The notes beneath the pieces are model-generated. The model searched no databases, was not told the origin of the DNA, and was given only the letters and a program-made list of their open reading frames with translations. The translations under genes were made by a program, and so were the position numbers. A stretch of DNA of 36,285 nt from Gammaproteobacteria bacterium (lineage in GTDB: Bacteria; Pseudomonadota; Gammaproteobacteria; Beggiatoales; Beggiatoaceae): assembly GCA_003645255.1 (NCBI GenBank), contig QNES01000023.1, positions 1 through 36,285 of the forward strand, written 5' to 3'. Shown piece by piece: positions 33,190 through 36,285 of this stretch; the stretch's first letter is position 1; the number at the start of each line of letters is the position of its first letter.

Positions 33190-33217
33190 TTCACAATTAA
33201 AAACCATTAACCACTAA
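33190..33217 (+). repeat. Heptamer-phased array TTCACAA/TTAAAAA/CCATTAA/CCACTAA
   Basis: Four 7-bp blocks in register precede the start at 33228 by 10 bases. The first unit is TTCACAA, the unit before the 12123 gene. The last two are the reverse complement of the TTAATGG-type units at gene 3' ends. Confidence 0.55.
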
Positions 33218-33227
33218 GGTACAAGCA

Positions 33228-35834
33228 ATGCAAGAACAAGCGGTAACCACCGTTCCCATTTCAGATGTTGAGCCGGAACAAAAGGACACAAATTTGAAAG
33301 CATCTGATTATTCTGATTACAAATTTGATTTAGGATTTTCTACCCTGGAAAAGATGGACAGTAGTAAGGTGGGTAGGAGCGCAGATCCAAACCAGATTGT
33401 CAAGCCAACTATTCCCGTTTTAGAAGCTGCCCCTTCAAATACTGAAGAGCTTTTATACACTTTGCGCCATTTTCATTTAGGTGATCCCAGTATCATCGAA
33501 AAGACAGAAGTCGTTGGAGATGATTATGTACCAGCCCTACTCCACGCCTATCGAGATGCGTCAAAGGTGCGCTATAATTATCCACTGTTTCTCTATCCCA
33601 CGAGCAATACTGAAGCTAATGCAGAGCAATTAGCTAAACCCATATCGCTTACGTTACAAGAATGGGTGGAATCGTTTGCGCCCAGTACGGAAGCAGCCAG
33701 AATTTTAAAGGACAATTTGCCTCGTATCGAAAAAGAGTTGCGTAATCAGCTCAAATGCAAGCAAGCAGCCACTCCTGCTCTTCCCCTATTGTCAAAAATC
33801 GGACCTGCATTACAACAGGACCTCGGATTGAATGAGGAAAATCACGCCCGTTTTCAAGCAGACTTTGATAAATTGCTTGAACTAATACCAGCAGGTGGTG
33901 AAATACTGGGATATGGACACTATGCAGGCATTCATTTATTGAATCATGCAATACGCAGTCGTATTATTCCTAGACGTGCTCATTTCAGGGAAAAAATTGA
34001 ACAACTTATTCATGATCTGAAAACACTGCTAGATATTGATTGGCGTAAATCGGATGAATCCGTTGAACCTCAAAAAGCACTTAATAGTGTTGGTACCGCC
34101 AATTCGCGTTTTGATCCCATTTTATTATCTGATATGATGGCTCATTCACAAAGTTCGGTCACCATGCCTGCACAGCGGCGTGAACGAGTTTTAAATGCTC
34201 TACAGATTTTGGAAACGTATCTACAAAACGATGATCCTATTTTAATTAGATTTGTTCATCTTGAAGAATTGACAGGTGTTCATCTGGAAAATAGGCAAGA
34301 CATTGAAATGTTTAGCGATTTAGACCCCTGTGCTAAGGCAACCGAATTGTTTGAGCAACAGGTGTCCTTCTGGGCGAAAATTTTCAGTGCCACACGCATT
34401 GCCCAATTGGAAATCAATGCCATCTACGATCCGGCTATTCACGATCCTTGGTTTGCCAATTTTACTTGGGAAGCATTTTCCAAAGAAGAAATACTGCTTT
34501 TACCGGCAGTGGTTGCTTTGGAATCAGGGGAACGAGCGGCTGGTGAAGGTATGACAGCTCTTTCGCGCCTCTTGAGTTCGGGACGACCTGTACAAATTCT
34601 CGTGAAAGATCGGACACACAGTAATTCTCATTCCTTGTCTGATGATGAGCTCTTTCTCAATTACCGATTTGAATTGGGTTACTTTGGTATTAGCCATCGA
34701 CAAGCCATTGTATCACAATCTTCTTCTGCCAGGCAGCAGCATCTATTAACCCAGTTTTTATCCGCCTTAGATGCTACCCGTACCAGCTTACATATTATTA
34801 ATATTGGTCTTCAACATTTTGTGGATGGTATTAATCCTTGGTTAGTTGCCGGGGCGGCTCTTGAAAGTCGGGCACATCCATTTTTTTATATTAACCCGGA
34901 TGCAGGTGATGCGTCAGCAGATCGCATGGACTTTACGGGCAATCCACAACCTTCAGTCGATTGGTCACACCAGTCTTTTCAATATCAGAATGAAAAGGGC
35001 GAAATCATCACAACGGATTTAGCGTTTACTTTTGCTGATTACGCACTTCTGGTACCAAGCACTCATAAATATTTTCGTTTGGTTCCTATCGGAGTTGAAA
35101 GTGAACATTTAATTCCTATTGAAACATATTTATCTAACTGCCAGAAGAATGATTGCCAATTGATTCCTTTTATATGGGCTGTCAATGGCAAAGGTGAACT
35201 ACGCAAATTGGTCGTTTCACGCCCTCTCGTTTTTGCTTGCCAAGATCGCCTTAATTACTGGCGCACATTGCAAGAATTAGCAGGTATTCGCAATAAATAT
35301 GTTGACATGGCGGTACAAAAGGCGCGTGAAGAAGTTCAAGCCGAAGAACTGGCAAAGCGTGAACATTTACAAGCCGAACACACTGATGAATTAGAACAAG
35401 TTCGTCAAGAAACGGCTAGCGAGGTTATGCAACGGTTGACAGATGTTTTATTAGGGCTAGACTTGACAACGACTTCACAGCCAGTTCTTAAAAAGCCAAC
35501 CATTTCACCTACCACAGAAGTGGTTACTGAGCCAGTCGCTGAAAAAGAAGTTGAGGAAGAAGTTGAAGAAGAAGTCGTTTTTGATGATCCTTGGATCGAT
35601 AGTGACTTGTGTACCAGTTGTAACGATTGTCTCAATATCAACACTGTACTGTTTGTTTATAATGACAGTAAACAGGCGGTACTGGGTGACTTAAATAGTG
35701 GCACTTATGCCCAATTAGTTCAGGGGGCTGAAATTTGTCCAGTTGATTGTATCCATCCTGGTAAACCACGCAACCTTGATGAACCAGGGCTGGAAGAATT
35801 GATAAAACGAGCGGAGCCGTTTAATAAATTGTAA
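33228..35834 (+). CDS. Partner-type protein: PFOR C-terminal-like domain, coiled coil and C-terminal [4Fe-4S] ferredoxin
   Basis: I do not know this family by name. Residues about 120-400 resemble the helical region that precedes the TPP-binding domain in the 1529-residue protein at 24588. Residues about 420-650 resemble that TPP-binding domain (LLPAVVALESGERAAGEGMT aligning to LLLLGNDDVLSGKGFSGIS). No GDG motif and no SPCEEHG Cys are present. At residue 676 comes WRTLQELAG, shared with the other protein, then a charged coiled coil, an acidic linker (VEEEVEEEVV), and a ferredoxin-like domain with Cys795, Cys798, Cys801 and Cys837 (plus Cys841, CPVDC). One [4Fe-4S] cluster is likely. It is soluble, with no signal. 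The common module and the neighbourhood suggest it forms a complex with the giant PFOR-like protein. AAGG lies 10 bases before the ATG. Confidence 0.85.
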   Translation: MQEQAVTTVPISDVEPEQKDTNLKASDYSDYKFDLGFSTLEKMDSSKVGRSADPNQIVKPTIPVLEAAPSNTEELLYTLRHFHLGDPSIIEKTEVVGDDYVPALLHAYRDASKVRYNYPLFLYPTSNTEANAEQLAKPISLTLQEWVESFAPSTEAARILKDNLPRIEKELRNQLKCKQAATPALPLLSKIGPALQQDLGLNEENHARFQADFDKLLELIPAGGEILGYGHYAGIHLLNHAIRSRIIPRRAHFREKIEQLIHDLKTLLDIDWRKSDESVEPQKALNSVGTANSRFDPILLSDMMAHSQSSVTMPAQRRERVLNALQILETYLQNDDPILIRFVHLEELTGVHLENRQDIEMFSDLDPCAKATELFEQQVSFWAKIFSATRIAQLEINAIYDPAIHDPWFANFTWEAFSKEEILLLPAVVALESGERAAGEGMTALSRLLSSGRPVQILVKDRTHSNSHSLSDDELFLNYRFELGYFGISHRQAIVSQSSSARQQHLLTQFLSALDATRTSLHIINIGLQHFVDGINPWLVAGAALESRAHPFFYINPDAGDASADRMDFTGNPQPSVDWSHQSFQYQNEKGEIITTDLAFTFADYALLVPSTHKYFRLVPIGVESEHLIPIETYLSNCQKNDCQLIPFIWAVNGKGELRKLVVSRPLVFACQDRLNYWRTLQELAGIRNKYVDMAVQKAREEVQAEELAKREHLQAEHTDELEQVRQETASEVMQRLTDVLLGLDLTTTSQPVLKKPTISPTTEVVTEPVAEKEVEEEVEEEVVFDDPWIDSDLCTSCNDCLNINTVLFVYNDSKQAVLGDLNSGTYAQLVQGAEICPVDCIHPGKPRNLDEPGLEELIKRAEPFNKL

Positions 35835-35937
35835 AGTTTCTATAAGAGTCGATAGTCAATAGACTTGTCTGTCAAGAAAAAATCCTGCTTTTCAGACAAC
35901 TCTAATATATAGCGTTTCACGATTAGGTGGAGTACAA

Positions 35938-35970
35938 AAACCTTCAAGGTTTCCAAAACCTTGAAGGTTT
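35938..35970. repeat. Palindrome AAACCTTCAAGGTTT...AAACCTTGAAGGTTT
   Basis: Perfect 15-bp arms enclose a 3-base loop about 100 bp after the 868-residue protein gene. Each arm is itself partly palindromic. Flanking text ATATAGCGTTTC and GAAATGCTATAT forms a second, outer inverted pair (about 35908-36004), making a compound element. Apart from this, 35835-36154 shows no gene. Confidence 0.6.
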
Positions 35971-36154
35971 GTTATGTCGTTTATTCAAACGGGAAATGCT
36001 ATATTTATCTGAAAAACAATAACTAAATGCAGGAGCAATAGCATATATCATTAAACATGAAAATTTTATTGACAATTATAGTTTGGTATATTATAAACAA
36101 ATATTTTCTAAATAACACAATACCCCATACGCTTGCTAGAATGGTGTTGAAAAA

Positions 36155-36283
36155 ATGAAAACACAGATAATAGAAAAGCTATATCAAACCTTTGCCCACT
36201 ATCAATTATCTCATTCTATGCAGGTATGTTGTGAACAATGTTTTAACAGCTTACCTTATTCTGAAATGACATATGCAGTGTGA
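36155..36283 (+). CDS. Small Cys-rich hypothetical protein (42 aa), possibly a broken gene start
   Basis: The frame begins MKTQIIEKLYQTFAHYQL and contains a CCEQC Cys cluster before a TGA at 36281-36283. It looks like the N-terminal part of a longer protein with a helix and a Cys pair, since a 42-residue end at EMTYAV is abrupt. A frameshift with continuation beyond the window is possible. There is no clear ribosome-binding site. I cannot name the family. Confidence 0.3.
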   Translation: MKTQIIEKLYQTFAHYQLSHSMQVCCEQCFNSLPYSEMTYAV

Positions 36284-36285
36284 CG

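Noticed and set aside
1-36285. tRNA or rRNA genes
   Set aside because: I read the intergenic stretches for cloverleaf-like and T-loop (GTTCRANNC) patterns and found none I could support.

Overview
The window looks like a piece of chromosome from a large filamentous sulfur-oxidizing gammaproteobacterium of the Beggiatoaceae (Thiotrichales; Beggiatoa, Thioploca or Thiomargarita-like). The reasons are a complete cytoplasmic sulfite dehydrogenase operon (soeABC), a polyphosphate kinase, very large multi-domain sensor/adenylate cyclase proteins, a CFI-box-CTERM protein, AT-rich DNA, a high load of short dispersed palindromes, and tandem heptamer repeats that include TAACTGA, a repeat reported as abundant in marine Beggiatoaceae. 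The assignment is inferred from content, without any search.

Layout. 1-1780: 3'-most 86% or so of ppk1. 1781-6060: a decayed, repeat-rich stretch holding a broken C1 (papain-type) peptidase with a CFI-box-CTERM tail, a frameshifted PD-(D/E)XK-like gene, a small gene split by an 80-bp MITE-like element with a 9-bp target duplication, and the truncated start of an ATP-grasp gene. 6060-11085: soeA, soeB and soeC for sulfite oxidation to sulfate, followed by remnants of a GGDEF protein and a histidine kinase. 12123-20258: two long membrane receptors ending in class III adenylate cyclase domains, with a TpsB/ShlB outer-membrane translocator between them and no TpsA partner. 20343-22550: pbpC. 22789-23388: a small nuclease-like protein. 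23454-24395: ribF (minus strand).

24588-35834 holds the most unusual content. A 1529-residue protein has the overall plan of pyruvate:ferredoxin oxidoreductase (PFOR) and keeps two ferredoxin-type [4Fe-4S] motifs. It has lost the residues expected for thiamine pyrophosphate (TPP) binding and for the proximal cluster. A second, 868-residue protein about 4 kb away resembles the C-terminal part of the first, also without catalytic motifs, shares a C-terminal WRTLQELAG coiled-coil module with it, and ends in its own [4Fe-4S] motif. Between them lie an M48 membrane peptidase, a TOPRIM/DUF4276-like protein and threonine synthase. I see this pair as a candidate undescribed electron-transfer complex derived from PFOR.

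The second recurring theme is 7-bp tandem repeats placed at gene boundaries. TTYMCAA-type repeats (TTCACAA, TTTCCAA, TTCCCAA, TCCCCAA) sit in the same orientation just upstream of five starts. TAACTGA x3 abuts a sixth. GTTAATG/GTTAATA-type repeats supply the stop codons, and even the last residues (Met-Val-Asn-Ser), of unrelated proteins. A covarying hairpin family and several palindromic element families fill most other intergenic space.
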